Below, piece by piece: positions 1 through 7,702 of a stretch of 51,522 nucleotides of DNA; within the stretch, counting starts at the first letter, position 1, and the number at the start of each line of letters is the position of its first letter. The DNA comes from Chitinophagales bacterium. Its GTDB lineage: Bacteria; Bacteroidota; Bacteroidia; Chitinophagales; Chitinophagaceae. The notes beneath the pieces are model-generated. The model was given only the letters and a program-made list of their open reading frames with translations. It was not told where the DNA came from and made no database searches. Position numbers and translations under genes: made by a program. The DNA lies in contig JAATGQ010000007.1 of the NCBI GenBank assembly GCA_015654595.1, forward strand, positions 1 to 51,522. Reading direction: 5' to 3'.

Positions 1-558
1 GGCAACATCGGCCCCCGGCCCAAACCCGTCAGATATAACCTCCATACGCCCTGGCATTTCCTGCTCAGCGGTTCCTATCTCTTTGGCGCAGGCAATGCCG
101 ATACCCGGAAACAAAAAGGATTCATTACCGCCGACCTGGAATACATCACAACCGGCACGAGCAGCTTCCACCCGCAGGATGACGACGACAACGACGGCGT
201 CACCACCAACGCCGTTGACAGCTACTACGACCAGGTCAATCAGGCGGTGAAAGAAAACTATAAAGGCGTTTTTGCCGCCAGACTCGGCGGCGAATTGAAG
301 TTGAATACATTCCTTCTGCGGGCCGGAGGCGCTTACTACAGCAACCCTTACAAAGGGGGAGAAATAAAAGCCGACCACGCAGTGCTTAGCGGCGGCCTGG
401 GATATCGTAACAGCAAGTTTTTTGTCGACCTGACCTATGTCATGGCCTTCAACCGCGACATCGATGTCCCCTACCTGCTGGGCGATAAACAAAATATCTA
501 TTCAAGTCTGAAAGAACACGGAGGAACGCTGCTGCTGACTACGGGGATTAAATTCTAG
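1..558 (+). CDS. Outer-membrane beta-barrel protein, FadL/OmpP1-like, C-terminal part (5' truncated)
   Basis: The reading frame is open from the first base and stops at TAG 556-558, so only the last 185 codons are present. The visible part alternates amphipathic strands with polar loops. It has an acidic Asp/Asn loop near residue 60 (DDDDNDG) and strands such as GGLGYRNSKFFVDLTYV. It ends in TTGIKF, a terminal aromatic typical of barrels inserted by BamA. The strand pattern and the spacing of the last strands resemble Bacteroidota OmpP1/FadL-family transporters of hydrophobic compounds, but the diagnostic N-terminal region lies outside the window. The barrel call is fairly firm and the family name is tentative. 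The gene converges with the SGNH hydrolase gene, and the two stop codons share the palindrome CTAG. Confidence 0.6.
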   Translation, partial: GNIGPRPKPVRYNLHTPWHFLLSGSYLFGAGNADTRKQKGFITADLEYITTGTSSFHPQDDDDNDGVTTNAVDSYYDQVNQAVKENYKGVFAARLGGELKLNTFLLRAGGAYYSNPYKGGEIKADHAVLSGGLGYRNSKFFVDLTYVMAFNRDIDVPYLLGDKQNIYSSLKEHGGTLLLTTGIKF

Positions 559-1247
559 TCTCCCCTGTTCATCTGCGCCATCACAGGCGTCATCATCTGC
601 GCCCAGATGGCGTATTCCTTACCTGAATAATGGAGCCCATCCACTGCGATCAGGCTGGTGTCCGTCGCCCCTTTTCGGCTTTCTGCGGTGATATCGAGAT
701 AACGGGCGCCATAAGAGTGCGTCACCCGGCGATTCACCGCGTTGAAGGAATCGATTTGCGCAGCGATATCCGCTCCGTTCCCGGCTGACCTGCCCCAGGG
801 AGTAACCGAATAATCCGGAATGGACAAGACCAGGACATGAGAAGCTTTATTGCCTGTCAATGCGATCGACTTTTGCAGCAGCTGTCCGAAGTCTGTTTCA
901 TACTCATATATGCTCCTGCCTTGAAATTGATTGTTGACGCCGATCAGCAGTGTCACGAAAGAATAAGGTCCCGTGGGTGCAGCCGCGGCTATAGCATCCA
1001 GCAGATTACCGGTTGTCCACCCTGTTGCGGCGATGATCTGCGGAGGGGCACAGTCCATGCCTGAATGCGATAGCTTTTGAGCCGCCAGTACGGGGTATCG
1101 CAGTCCCGCATCGACCGACTGCCCGATCGTATAAGAATCCCCCAGCGCCAGCCAGGAACAGCGGGTTCGGGAAGCATGACTACGGGGCACAACAAACCAC
1201 AACCCGAAGCATGCGACCATCGGTAATATGACCTTAACCGGAAACAC
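555..1247 (-). CDS. SGNH/GDSL-family hydrolase (secreted esterase/lipase)
   Basis: A 230-residue protein with a hydrophobic N-terminus (about residues 5-21) that looks like a signal peptide or anchor. The SGNH blocks are visible. Block I is LALGDSY with nucleophile Ser38. Block III is GVNN in the segment LLIGVNNQF. Block V is DGLH, giving catalytic Asp203 and His206. The family hydrolyses ester bonds of lipids, acetylated sugars or thioesters; the substrate cannot be told from sequence. Its neighbours (outer-membrane barrel, groESL) give no hint. It converges with the barrel gene with a 4-nt overlap and has no recognisable -7 box upstream. It shares the intergenic space 1248-1352 with the groL terminator. 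Confidence 0.85.
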   Translation of the reverse strand: MFPVKVILPMVACFGLWFVVPRSHASRTRCSWLALGDSYTIGQSVDAGLRYPVLAAQKLSHSGMDCAPPQIIAATGWTTGNLLDAIAAAAPTGPYSFVTLLIGVNNQFQGRSIYEYETDFGQLLQKSIALTGNKASHVLVLSIPDYSVTPWGRSAGNGADIAAQIDSFNAVNRRVTHSYGARYLDITAESRKGATDTSLIAVDGLHYSGKEYAIWAQMMTPVMAQMNRGD

Positions 1248-1297
1248 TATTGCTATATACGGAGAGGAAAAGCACCACGGATTTGTGGATAGGCCTA

Positions 1298-1336
1298 AAA
1301 AGAGCGAGGCTGCCCATGGGGCAGCCTCGCTCTTTT
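1298..1336 (-). terminator. Rho-independent terminator of groS-groL
   Basis: Perfect 18-bp inverted repeat, arms 1298-1315 and 1319-1336 with core GAGCGAGGCTGCCC, loop ATG. On the minus strand it is followed by a T run, and it lies 17 nt past the groL stop. The flanking A/T tracts would let it work in both directions, but the gene on its other side (SGNH hydrolase) reads away from it. Confidence 0.85.
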
Positions 1337-1352
1337 ATTTTGACCGAAAGGA

Positions 1353-2990
1353 TTAATAATCCATTCCGCCCATTCCAGGCGCACCGCCAGGATGAGCATG
1401 ACCTTCTTCCTTCTTAGGCTTGTCCGCGATAACACACTCTGTAGTCAACAGCATACCAGCGATGGAAGCTGCATTTTCCAGTGCGATACGGCTTACCTTT
1501 GTAGGATCGATAACACCAGCTTTCAGCAGGTTTTCGAATACTTCGGTACGAGCGTTGAAACCAAAATCGGCTTTACCTTCTTTTACCTTCTGTACAACGA
1601 TGCTGCCTTCGATACCGCTGTTAACCACGATCTGGCGCAGGGGCTCTTCGATAGCGCGTTTTACGATCTGAACACCGGTCGTCTCATCTTCGTTAGCTCC
1701 CTTGAATTTCTCCAGGGATTCGATAGCGCGGATGTATGCGATACCACCGCCGGGAACGATACCTTCTTCAACCGCAGCGCGGGTTGCATGAAGCGCATCG
1801 TCAACACGATCCTTCTTTTCTTTCATTTCTACTTCGGTAGCCGCTCCAACATAGAGCACAGCAACACCGCCGCTCAGCTTAGCAAGACGCTCCTGCAGCT
1901 TTTCCCTATCGTAGTCAGAAGTCGTATTCTCGATCTGGGCCTTGATCTGGTTTACGCGTGCAGCGATATCGTCCTTCTTGCCTTTACCGCCAACGATAGT
2001 TGTATTGTCCTTATCGATCGTTACGGAAGCAGCCTGCCCCAGGTAGCTGATGTCAGCGCCTTCCAGTTTGTAACCTTGTTCTTCGCTGATAACGATACCC
2101 TTCGTCAGAACGGCAATATCATTCAGCATTTCCTTACGACGATCGCCAAATCCGGGAGCCTTTACAGCAGCAACCTTGATCGTGCCGCGCAGCTTGTTGA
2201 CGACCAGGGTAGCCAGCGCTTCGCCTTCCAGGTCTTCAGCGATGATCAACAGCGGACGACCGCTTTGTGCAACCTTCTCCAGGATCTGGAGGATATCCTT
2301 CATGGCAGAGATCTTCTTGTCATAGATCAGGATATAAGGGCTCTGCAGCTCAGCTTCCATCTTTTCGCTGTTTGTAACGAAATAGGGAGAGATATAGCCA
2401 CGGTCGAATTGCATACCTTCTACTACGTCAACGGTAGTATCGGTACCTTTTGCTTCTTCAACAGTGATAACGCCTTCTTTACCTACTTTAGAGAAAGCCT
2501 GTGCGATCAGCTTGCCGATAGCATTGTCGTTATTGGCAGAGATAGAAGCAACCTGCTCGATCTTACGGCTGTCGTTGCCGATTGTCTGAGATTGTCCTTT
2601 CAGATTCTCAACGATCTTTTCAACGGCCTTGTCGATACCACGCTTCAGATCCATAGGATTAGCGCCGGCAGCGACGTTCTTCAGACCTTCGCTGATGATA
2701 GCCTGAGCCAGAACAGTAGCGGTAGTCGTTCCGTCGCCTGCGATATCTGCAGTCTTGGAAGCAACTTCCTTTACCATCTGCGCGCCCATGTTCTCGATGG
2801 GATCTTCCAGTTCGATCTCCTTTGCAACGGTCACCCCGTCCTTGGTAACAGCAGGAGCGCCGAATTTCTTTTCGATGACTACGTTACGTCCTTTAGGGCC
2901 CAGCGTTACTTTAACCGCGTTGGCCAGCGTATCGACACCCTTTTTCATCTTGTTGCGGGCTTCGATATCGAAGAAAAGTTGTTTTGCCAT
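1353..2990 (-). CDS. groL: Chaperonin GroEL (Hsp60)
   Basis: A 545-residue protein, full length for the family, starting [12 protein letters not shown] and ending in the Gly/Met-rich tail [11 protein letters not shown]. Hallmarks include the equatorial ATP site (LGPKGRNVV, then [13 protein letters not shown] near residues 85-100) and the conserved segment [13 protein letters not shown] near residue 410. GroEL forms a double heptameric ring in the cytoplasm that folds proteins under the GroES lid using ATP. It follows groS on the minus strand after 104 nt, the usual groSL operon, and ends at a strong terminator. I saw no CIRCE inverted repeat upstream of the operon, so HrcA-type control is not supported by this sequence. 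Confidence 0.99.
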   Translation of the reverse strand: MAKQLFFDIEARNKMKKGVDTLANAVKVTLGPKGRNVVIEKKFGAPAVTKDGVTVAKEIELEDPIENMGAQMVKEVASKTADIAGDGTTTATVLAQAIISEGLKNVAAGANPMDLKRGIDKAVEKIVENLKGQSQTIGNDSRKIEQVASISANNDNAIGKLIAQAFSKVGKEGVITVEEAKGTDTTVDVVEGMQFDRGYISPYFVTNSEKMEAELQSPYILIYDKKISAMKDILQILEKVAQSGRPLLIIAEDLEGEALATLVVNKLRGTIKVAAVKAPGFGDRRKEMLNDIAVLTKGIVISEEQGYKLEGADISYLGQAASVTIDKDNTTIVGGKGKKDDIAARVNQIKAQIENTTSDYDREKLQERLAKLSGGVAVLYVGAATEVEMKEKKDRVDDALHATRAAVEEGIVPGGGIAYIRAIESLEKFKGANEDETTGVQIVKRAIEEPLRQIVVNSGIEGSIVVQKVKEGKADFGFNARTEVFENLLKAGVIDPTKVSRIALENAASIAGMLLTTECVIADKPKKEEGHAHPGGAPGMGGMDY

Positions 2991-3094
2991 AGTTATTTTT
3001 ATTTACCTCGTCCCACAGAGAGACGAGCCAGGTTTATTAAAAGATACCTTTTACCACGAAAGTCCGCCTTTATTGACAGCTTCCTTCGGAAAAA

Positions 3095-3376
3095 TTAAAC
3101 GATTGCTAAAATGTCAGATTCGCGCATGATCAGGAAATCGTCGCCTTCGATCTGGATCTCGGTTCCGGCATATTTGCCATACAATACTGTATCGCCAACC
3201 TTAACCGTTACCGGCTCGTCTTTCTTGCCAGGACCGGCCGCTACCACTGTACCACGCTGGGGCTTTTCTTTTGCTGTATCGGGGATAATGATGCCGCCGG
3301 CAGTCTTTTCTTCGGCAGGAGCTGGCTTCACAATTACCCGGTCAGATAAGGGGGTAACGCTTAACTTTTTCGCCAT
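3095..3376 (-). CDS. groS: Co-chaperonin GroES (Hsp10)
   Basis: A 93-residue protein with the GroES layout: N-terminal strand [10 protein letters not shown] (residues 8-17), a mobile-loop region [12 protein letters not shown] that contacts GroEL, and the C-terminal core [11 protein letters not shown] ... ILAIV. It caps the GroEL cavity as a heptamer in the cytoplasm. It is the first gene of the groS-groL unit on the minus strand. The upstream 200 nt contain no perfect TAnnTTTG box. On the minus strand there is a TTGGCT/TATAAA pair about 15 nt apart (roughly 3450-3480) whose role is uncertain, and no CIRCE element was found. Confidence 0.98.
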   Translation of the reverse strand: MAKKLSVTPLSDRVIVKPAPAEEKTAGGIIIPDTAKEKPQRGTVVAAGPGKKDEPVTVKVGDTVLYGKYAGTEIQIEGDDFLIMRESDILAIV

Positions 3377-3570
3377 AGTTGTATTGATTTATTGATTTTT
3401 GAAATTTCCAGCCTGAAATCACAGGCTCGCATAGCTACACAGATTTTATACCAAACCGCTGCGCCAGCCAATTTTACAGTTTTACCCCGCTCTGACAGAG
3501 CCATCGTCGCTGCCGTGCCAAATTTTCAGTTAAGGTTACGCCAAATCAACAGGCATTCCCTTTTCCTGAC

Positions 3571-3596
3571 AAAAAAAGGGTTCCGGACAGGAACCC
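3571..3596 (-). terminator. Rho-independent terminator (minus strand) of the relic gene
   Basis: Stem GGGTTCC/GGAACCC (3578-3584 and 3590-3596) with a 5-nt loop. On the minus strand it is followed at once by seven T residues (3571-3577 on the plus strand are A). No intact minus-strand gene lies just upstream. The only candidate is the open relic at 3631-3795, whose stop codon is 34 nt away. Confidence 0.7.
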
Positions 3597-3630
3597 CTTG
3601 AAATTCAATAATCAGCATTAATGACAGACC

Positions 3631-3795
3631 CTATCGCTGTACTACCGCTCCCTCTACTGGAAAAATGATCGTCCGCAGCCTGCCAATAATGGCGGATGGT
3701 ACCCTGTTCTTGTTGGCTCCCTTCACCACATCGTTCACAAACTGGTTGAAATCGGTGCTATCTGATTGTTTGAAATAAAGTGAATGGGACTTTAG
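3631..3795 (-). pseudogene. Relic of an unidentified minus-strand gene (54 codons, no start)
   Basis: Between two TAG codons on the minus strand (3796-3798 upstream, 3631-3633 as terminal stop) lies a 54-codon open frame with no start codon. Its translation looks protein-like, for example DFNQFVNDVVKGANKNRVPS followed by AIIGRLRTIIFPVEGAVVQR. A good terminator follows in the right orientation, so this looks like the 3' end of a gene that lost its 5' part. I do not recognise the family. The whole 3377-3935 interval holds only this relic, its terminator, the groS leader and the nusB promoter. Chance openness of 54 codons is possible, so confidence is low. Confidence 0.35.
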
Positions 3796-3899
3796 CTAAC
3801 AGGCTCCGGAGACATCACATGACGAACAATACCACTTACGACAATCCTATGACAATCGGATTGGCCGTTTTAAAATAAACAGGTTCCCGCCGAAATGCC

Positions 3900-3907
3900 T
3901 ATATTTG
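3900..3907 (+). promoter_or_regulatory. Bacteroidota -7 box for nusB
   Basis: TATATTTG matches the TAnnTTTG consensus exactly and ends 28 nt before the nusB start codon. No good -33 TTTG was found at the usual 19-21 nt spacing. The same box with the same spacing class precedes secDF. Confidence 0.55.
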
Positions 3908-3935
3908 CAGCCGCGTTAAACAAGCTCTTATAATA

Positions 3936-4862
3936 ATGATCAGCAGAAGAAATATCCGGGTAAAGGTGATGCAGACGCTCTACACCCTGGAAGCGCAGGA
4001 TTCGACGGTAAAGCCCGGAGAACCCGTAAGAATTCTACAGAAACATTTCGACCAGTCCAGACAGCTCCTTACTTATCTTATTTACTTTATTACTGAGATC
4101 TCCCGCTATGCAGAAACAGATTCCCGTTTACGGGCATCCAAACACCTGCCAAGCGCAGAAGACCTCAACGTCAATATCAAACTGGCCGGAAACGAGTACC
4201 TCTGGAAGATGCTCGAAGACGATTCCCTGAAAAAAGCGCAGGAGGCCGACAAGTCCCATCTTCAGGACAATAAGGAGCTGATCCGCAAACTCTATCTCCA
4301 ATTGGTCGTCACCCCCGAATACCAGCAGTATCTTGCCATACAGGGACGCGAAAAAAAATCAGAAAAAGAGATACTGGAATATATCTTCAGCGAGCTGATG
4401 ATCGCCAATGAAACATTCACAGCCCATATAGAAGAACTCTTCACGAATTGGGATGACGATGGTGAAATGATCAGCCAGATCGTCGCCAGCTATATCTCCA
4501 AACCCGGCTCTGTCAACTTCCAGGAGATCATCAGCCGCGAAAAATTGGACTTTGCCAAAAGTCTTCTCACTACCGTGATGGATAAGAAGGAAGTCATCAT
4601 GGATCTTATCCGCCCTAAACTCAAAAACTGGGATGCCGAACGTATCGCAACCCTTGACATGATCCTCATGCAAATGGGCATTGCCGAATTCCTTTTCTTC
4701 GAAACAATCCCGCCCAAGGTCACTATCAACGAATACATCGACCTGGCCAAGGAATACAGTACTCCGCAAAGCGGCCAGTTTGTCAATGGCATCCTCGACA
4801 ACATCCACAAGGAACTGGTCAAAGACGAAAAAATGCATAAAACCAATTTCAAAGCGAATTAG
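3936..4862 (+). CDS. nusB: Transcription antitermination factor NusB (long Bacteroidota form)
   Basis: A 308-residue protein. It starts with MISRRNIRVKVMQTLYTLEA, the typical Bacteroidota NusB opening, and ends with the NusB core: IATLDMILMQMGIAEF followed by KVTINEYIDLAKEYSTPQSG and FVNGILDNI (about residues 235-292). The classical NusB of about 140 residues is here enlarged by a central helical insertion, as is usual in this phylum. NusB binds boxA RNA together with NusE (S10) to promote rRNA antitermination. It heads a same-strand run nusB, DUF1573 lipoprotein, yajC, coaE with short gaps. A -7 box lies 28 nt upstream. The start is chosen because the family begins with this RR-rich helix. 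Confidence 0.95.
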   Translation: MISRRNIRVKVMQTLYTLEAQDSTVKPGEPVRILQKHFDQSRQLLTYLIYFITEISRYAETDSRLRASKHLPSAEDLNVNIKLAGNEYLWKMLEDDSLKKAQEADKSHLQDNKELIRKLYLQLVVTPEYQQYLAIQGREKKSEKEILEYIFSELMIANETFTAHIEELFTNWDDDGEMISQIVASYISKPGSVNFQEIISREKLDFAKSLLTTVMDKKEVIMDLIRPKLKNWDAERIATLDMILMQMGIAEFLFFETIPPKVTINEYIDLAKEYSTPQSGQFVNGILDNIHKELVKDEKMHKTNFKAN

Positions 4863-4870
4863 TACGTTTG
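4863..4870 (+). promoter_or_regulatory. Possible -7 box between nusB and the DUF1573 gene
   Basis: TACGTTTG fits TAnnTTTG exactly, begins right after the nusB stop codon and ends 14 nt before the next ATG. It could give the downstream genes (DUF1573, yajC) a short-leader promoter of their own. No -33 box is evident. Confidence 0.4.
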
Positions 4871-4884
4871 CAAAAAATCTGACC

Positions 4885-5313
4885 ATGCGGTATCTGCTTT
4901 TTACCTTTTTGACAGGCGCCTTATTCGCCGCCTGCAGCGGAGGAAAGAACGACAAGGCTATCGCCACAGCGATGACCGACTCGGCACACTTTACCACCAT
5001 TCAATGGCTGGACTCCGTGCGCGATTATGGCAAGATCCCCGAAGGTCAAAAGCTGGATGTCAGCTTTCGCTTTGTCAATACCGGGTCCCTGCCCCTGGTC
5101 ATCGGCCGCGTACAACCCAGTTGCGGCTGCACGATCGCCGAACAGCCCCAGGAACCTGTCGCCCCAGGGAAAGAAGGCGTGATCCGGGCTCATTTTGACA
5201 GCGACGGCAGAACCGGCATCAACCACAAAACCCTCTTCGTCTTCGCCAATACCCGCGGCATCCAGGAACACCGGCTGCAATTCATGGTAGAAGTCCAAAA
5301 GAAAAATTCGTAA
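4885..5313 (+). CDS. DUF1573-domain lipoprotein
   Basis: Translation from ATG 4885 gives 142 residues starting MRYLLFTFLTGALFAAC. Cys17 lies in a lipobox (LFAAC), so this is a predicted lipoprotein; the same frame is open further upstream, but a start there would bury the signal peptide. The mature part carries the DUF1573 signature: FRFVNTGSLPLVIGRVQPSCGC, with the SCGC motif near residue 74, followed by PGKEGVIRAHFDSDGRTG. The fold is an immunoglobulin-like beta sandwich in the periplasm, and no molecular function is established for the family. It lies 22 nt after nusB and 23 nt before yajC, probably co-transcribed with them. Confidence 0.85.
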   Translation: MRYLLFTFLTGALFAACSGGKNDKAIATAMTDSAHFTTIQWLDSVRDYGKIPEGQKLDVSFRFVNTGSLPLVIGRVQPSCGCTIAEQPQEPVAPGKEGVIRAHFDSDGRTGINHKTLFVFANTRGIQEHRLQFMVEVQKKNS

Positions 5314-5336
5314 ACTCAATTCAAACAATAAAATCA

Positions 5337-5681
5337 ATGAGTCATCTATTATTTGTATTCTTACAAGCCAACCCGGGCACCAGCAGTATGACCAGCATGA
5401 TCCTCCTTGGCGCTATGATCCTGGTTTTCTGGTTGTTCATGATCAGACCCCAGGCCAAGAAAGCCAAACAGGCCAAGCAATTCCAGGAAGGTATGCAGAA
5501 AGGCGACAAGATCGTTACCATTGCCGGCATCCATGGAAAAGTCAACAAAGTGAATGACGATAACACCATCGAAATTGAAACCAGCCCAGGCAGCTACCTG
5601 AAGATCGAAAAAAGCGCCATTTCCATGGAATGGACGCAGAATCTGAACAAGGCAGCAACGCCAGCCGCTGAGAAAAAATAA
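5337..5681 (+). CDS. yajC: Preprotein translocase subunit YajC
   Basis: A 114-residue protein with one N-terminal transmembrane helix (about residues 19-37, ending FWLFMIRPQAKKAK) and the YajC cytoplasmic domain. The signature RPQ motif and the segment GDKIVTIAGIHGKV followed by IEIETSPGSYLKIEKSAIS are clear. YajC associates with SecDF at the inner membrane to assist Sec export; secDF itself lies 2 kb downstream on the same strand. It starts 23 nt after the DUF1573 gene and is followed by a hairpin terminator. Confidence 0.96.
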   Translation: MSHLLFVFLQANPGTSSMTSMILLGAMILVFWLFMIRPQAKKAKQAKQFQEGMQKGDKIVTIAGIHGKVNKVNDDNTIEIETSPGSYLKIEKSAISMEWTQNLNKAATPAAEKK

Positions 5682-5693
5682 ATTCCCATCGCA

Positions 5694-5719
5694 CAAAACC
5701 CGGCTCCGGCCGGGTTTTG
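5694..5719 (+). terminator. Hairpin terminator after yajC
   Basis: Inverted repeat CAAAACCCGG (5694-5703) / CCGGGTTTTG (5710-5719) around a 6-nt loop, 12 nt past the yajC stop. T residues lie in the descending arm but no longer T tract follows, so termination may be partial and allow read-through into coaE. Confidence 0.6.
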
Positions 5720-5735
5720 CTGTAATAAGAAGATT

Positions 5736-6335
5736 ATGATACTACGGGTAGGACTAACAGGCGGCATCGGCTCGGGCAAAACCACCATCGCAAAGATCTT
5801 CGAAGTACTGAATGTCCCCGTCGCCTATGCAGATCTTGAAGCAAGACGTCTGATGAACGAAGACCCCGGCCTTCGCCAGGACATCACCCGACACTTCGGC
5901 GGAGAAGCCTATGCCGGCGGAACCCTCAACCGGTCCTGGCTGGCCAGCCAGGTATTCAACAACCCTCAAAAACTCGAACTCCTCAATTCCCTCGTCCACC
6001 CCGCCACGATCCGGGCCGGCCTCGAGTGGATACAAAGCCTTCCCTCCGATACTCCCTATGCCATCCGCGAAGCCGCCCTCATCTTTGAAAGCCATTCCCA
6101 GGCTCACCTCGACTTCATTATCGGCGTCTACGCCCCCGCCCCCCTTCGCATCCACCGCACCATGCAGCGCGACAAGACGACCCGCGAGGCCGTCCTCCAA
6201 CGGATGCAAAACCAGATCGACGAAGAAATAAAGATCCGCCTGTGCGACGCCGTCATTCACAACGACGATCAGCACGCAGTGCTGCCGCAGGTCCTGGCCC
6301 TCCATCAACAACTTATAAAAAAAAGCCGATCCTGA
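5736..6335 (+). CDS. coaE: Dephospho-CoA kinase
   Basis: A 199-residue P-loop kinase that makes the last step of coenzyme A synthesis, phosphorylating the 3'-hydroxyl of dephospho-CoA with ATP. The Walker A motif is GGIGSGKT (residues 9-16) directly after the first strand, and Asp33 in VAYADLEARRL is at the position of the substrate-binding Asp. The lid and C-terminal segment RMQNQIDEEIKIRLCDAVI are typical. It starts 54 nt after yajC, beyond a modest terminator. Its stop codon lies inside the loop region of the strong palindromic terminator that separates it from the convergent aminotransferase gene. Confidence 0.96.
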   Translation: MILRVGLTGGIGSGKTTIAKIFEVLNVPVAYADLEARRLMNEDPGLRQDITRHFGGEAYAGGTLNRSWLASQVFNNPQKLELLNSLVHPATIRAGLEWIQSLPSDTPYAIREAALIFESHSQAHLDFIIGVYAPAPLRIHRTMQRDKTTREAVLQRMQNQIDEEIKIRLCDAVIHNDDQHAVLPQVLALHQQLIKKSRS

Positions 6336-6352
6336 TCGGCTTTTTTTTATAA
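6313..6352. terminator. Bidirectional terminator between coaE and the aminotransferase gene
   Basis: Perfect 19-bp inverted repeat, 6313-6331 and 6334-6352: AAAAAAAAGCCGATC in one arm and GATCGGCTTTTTTTT in the other, around CT. It gives an eight-U tract in either direction. The TGA of coaE (6333-6335) sits at its centre. Confidence 0.9.
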
Positions 6353-6369
6353 GAAAATCGAAAATCTGT

Positions 6370-7560
6370 TTACTTCAACTTCGCCAGCGCCTCGCTGATC
6401 CGGCCCCAGGCCTTCTCGATGTTCGGCATGCTGTTCGCAAAGGAAAAACGAACGCATTTAGGCTCTCCAAACGCATCCCCCATCACAGAAGAGACATGCG
6501 CCGTGTTCAGCAGATACATGCTGAAATCCGCCGCATTCGCGATCGTCGTCGTTCCATCCGATTTGCCATAGTAATAAGACACGTCGGGGAAAATATAAAA
6601 TGCTCCCTGCGGCTCAAAACACTTCAAGCCAGGGATAGCCTTTACGAGCTCCAACGTCTTTGTCCGGCGCTCGGTAAACTCTTTCACCATATCCATAGAA
6701 GGCGTCAGATCAGCCGTCAAAGCTACCACTGCAGATTTCTGAGCGATAGAATTGGTGCCGCTGGTGAACTGTCCCTGCAGCTTCTCACAAGCCCTGGCGA
6801 TCTCGGGATTGGCGGCAATAAAGCCCAAACGCCAGCCGGTCATGGCAAAGCCCTTGCTAAGACCATTGATGATGATAACCCGGTCTTTCAGATCGCTGAA
6901 CTGCGCAATGCTTTCCACCTTACCCACAAAACTGATATATTCATAGATCTCGTCAGAAAGGATCGCGATCTGTGGATGCTTACGGAAAACTGCAGCCAGC
7001 GCTTCCAGCTCGCTCTTGCTGTAGACGGCGCCGGAGGGATTACAGGGAGAAGAGAACAGGAAAGCCTTTGTCTTTGGCGTAATAGCCGCTTCCAGCTGTG
7101 CAGGAGTGATCTTAAACCCTGCTTCCGGCTCTGTATGCACCTCTACCACCTTCCCGCGGGCAATCTTTACCAGCTCGGAATAGGTTACCCAGTAAGGCGT
7201 AGGAATGATCACCTCATCCCCTTCATCCACTAAAGCAAGGATCACATTGGCCAGGCTTTGCTTGGCGCCCGTGGAAACCACGATGTTTTCAGGCTTATAG
7301 TCAAGATTGTTATCCCGCTTGAATTTGACACAGACCGCCTCGCGGAGGTCAGCATAGCCCGCAACGGGAGTATAATGGCTCCAGTTATCATCGATCGCTT
7401 TCTTGGCGGCGTCCTTGATGTGCGTTGGTGTATCAAAATCGGGCTCTCCGAGACTCAAATCGATGACATCGATGCCCTTTGCCCTTAATTCCCGGCCAAG
7501 CTTTGCCATTTTGAGGGTCTCAGGCTCACTGAAGCGGGACAGAATAGAGGATAATTGCAT
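6370..7560 (-). CDS. Pyridoxal-phosphate aminotransferase, class I (aspartate aminotransferase-like)
   Basis: A 396-residue fold-type I aminotransferase. Visible key residues are Asn174 in SPCNPSG, Asp203 and Tyr206 in SDEIYEY (cofactor ring binding), Lys236 in the Schiff-base motif GLSKGFAMTGWRLG, and the carboxylate-binding Arg in KCVRFSFANS near the C-terminus. The opening LSLGEPDFDTP and the length fit the AspB-type (subgroup I-gamma) aspartate/prephenate aminotransferases, but class I members are hard to separate by eye, so the exact amino donor is left open. It is a monocistronic-looking gene. A TACCTTTG -7 box lies 44 nt upstream on the minus strand, and the gene is divergent from secDF and convergent with coaE. 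Confidence 0.92.
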   Translation of the reverse strand: MQLSSILSRFSEPETLKMAKLGRELRAKGIDVIDLSLGEPDFDTPTHIKDAAKKAIDDNWSHYTPVAGYADLREAVCVKFKRDNNLDYKPENIVVSTGAKQSLANVILALVDEGDEVIIPTPYWVTYSELVKIARGKVVEVHTEPEAGFKITPAQLEAAITPKTKAFLFSSPCNPSGAVYSKSELEALAAVFRKHPQIAILSDEIYEYISFVGKVESIAQFSDLKDRVIIINGLSKGFAMTGWRLGFIAANPEIARACEKLQGQFTSGTNSIAQKSAVVALTADLTPSMDMVKEFTERRTKTLELVKAIPGLKCFEPQGAFYIFPDVSYYYGKSDGTTTIANAADFSMYLLNTAHVSSVMGDAFGEPKCVRFSFANSMPNIEKAWGRISEALAKLK

Positions 7561-7604
7561 AGTTTTTTAAAATTGAGCAGCGTTACAAAGGAAAAAATCG
7601 CCCG

Positions 7605-7612
7605 CAAAGGTA
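7605..7612 (-). promoter_or_regulatory. -7 box for the aminotransferase gene
   Basis: Read on the minus strand this is TACCTTTG, a perfect TAnnTTTG, ending 44 nt before the start codon. Together with the box at 7665-7672 it makes the 142-nt intergenic region a divergent promoter region. No clear -33 element. Confidence 0.45.
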
Positions 7613-7664
7613 GGGGAAAATTAGGCTAATATAAGATCACGGACATTAAATCAATTCTAAAACC

Positions 7665-7672
7665 TATATTTG
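7665..7672 (+). promoter_or_regulatory. -7 box for secDF
   Basis: TATATTTG, a perfect match to TAnnTTTG, ends 30 nt before the secDF ATG. The -33 position is not conserved. Confidence 0.6.
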
Positions 7673-7702
7673 CCATCCTAAAAAAACAAATCGAAACTTC
7701 CA

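Noticed and set aside
1392-3098. A 568-codon open frame on the plus strand opposite groL
   Set aside because: It is antisense to a certain groL gene, has no family likeness, and its openness follows from the codon bias of groL.
3377-3570. CIRCE/HrcA operator or a heat-shock promoter before groS
   Set aside because: No TTAGCACTC-N9-GAGTGCTAA repeat is present, and the only promoter-like pair has a short, doubtful spacing.
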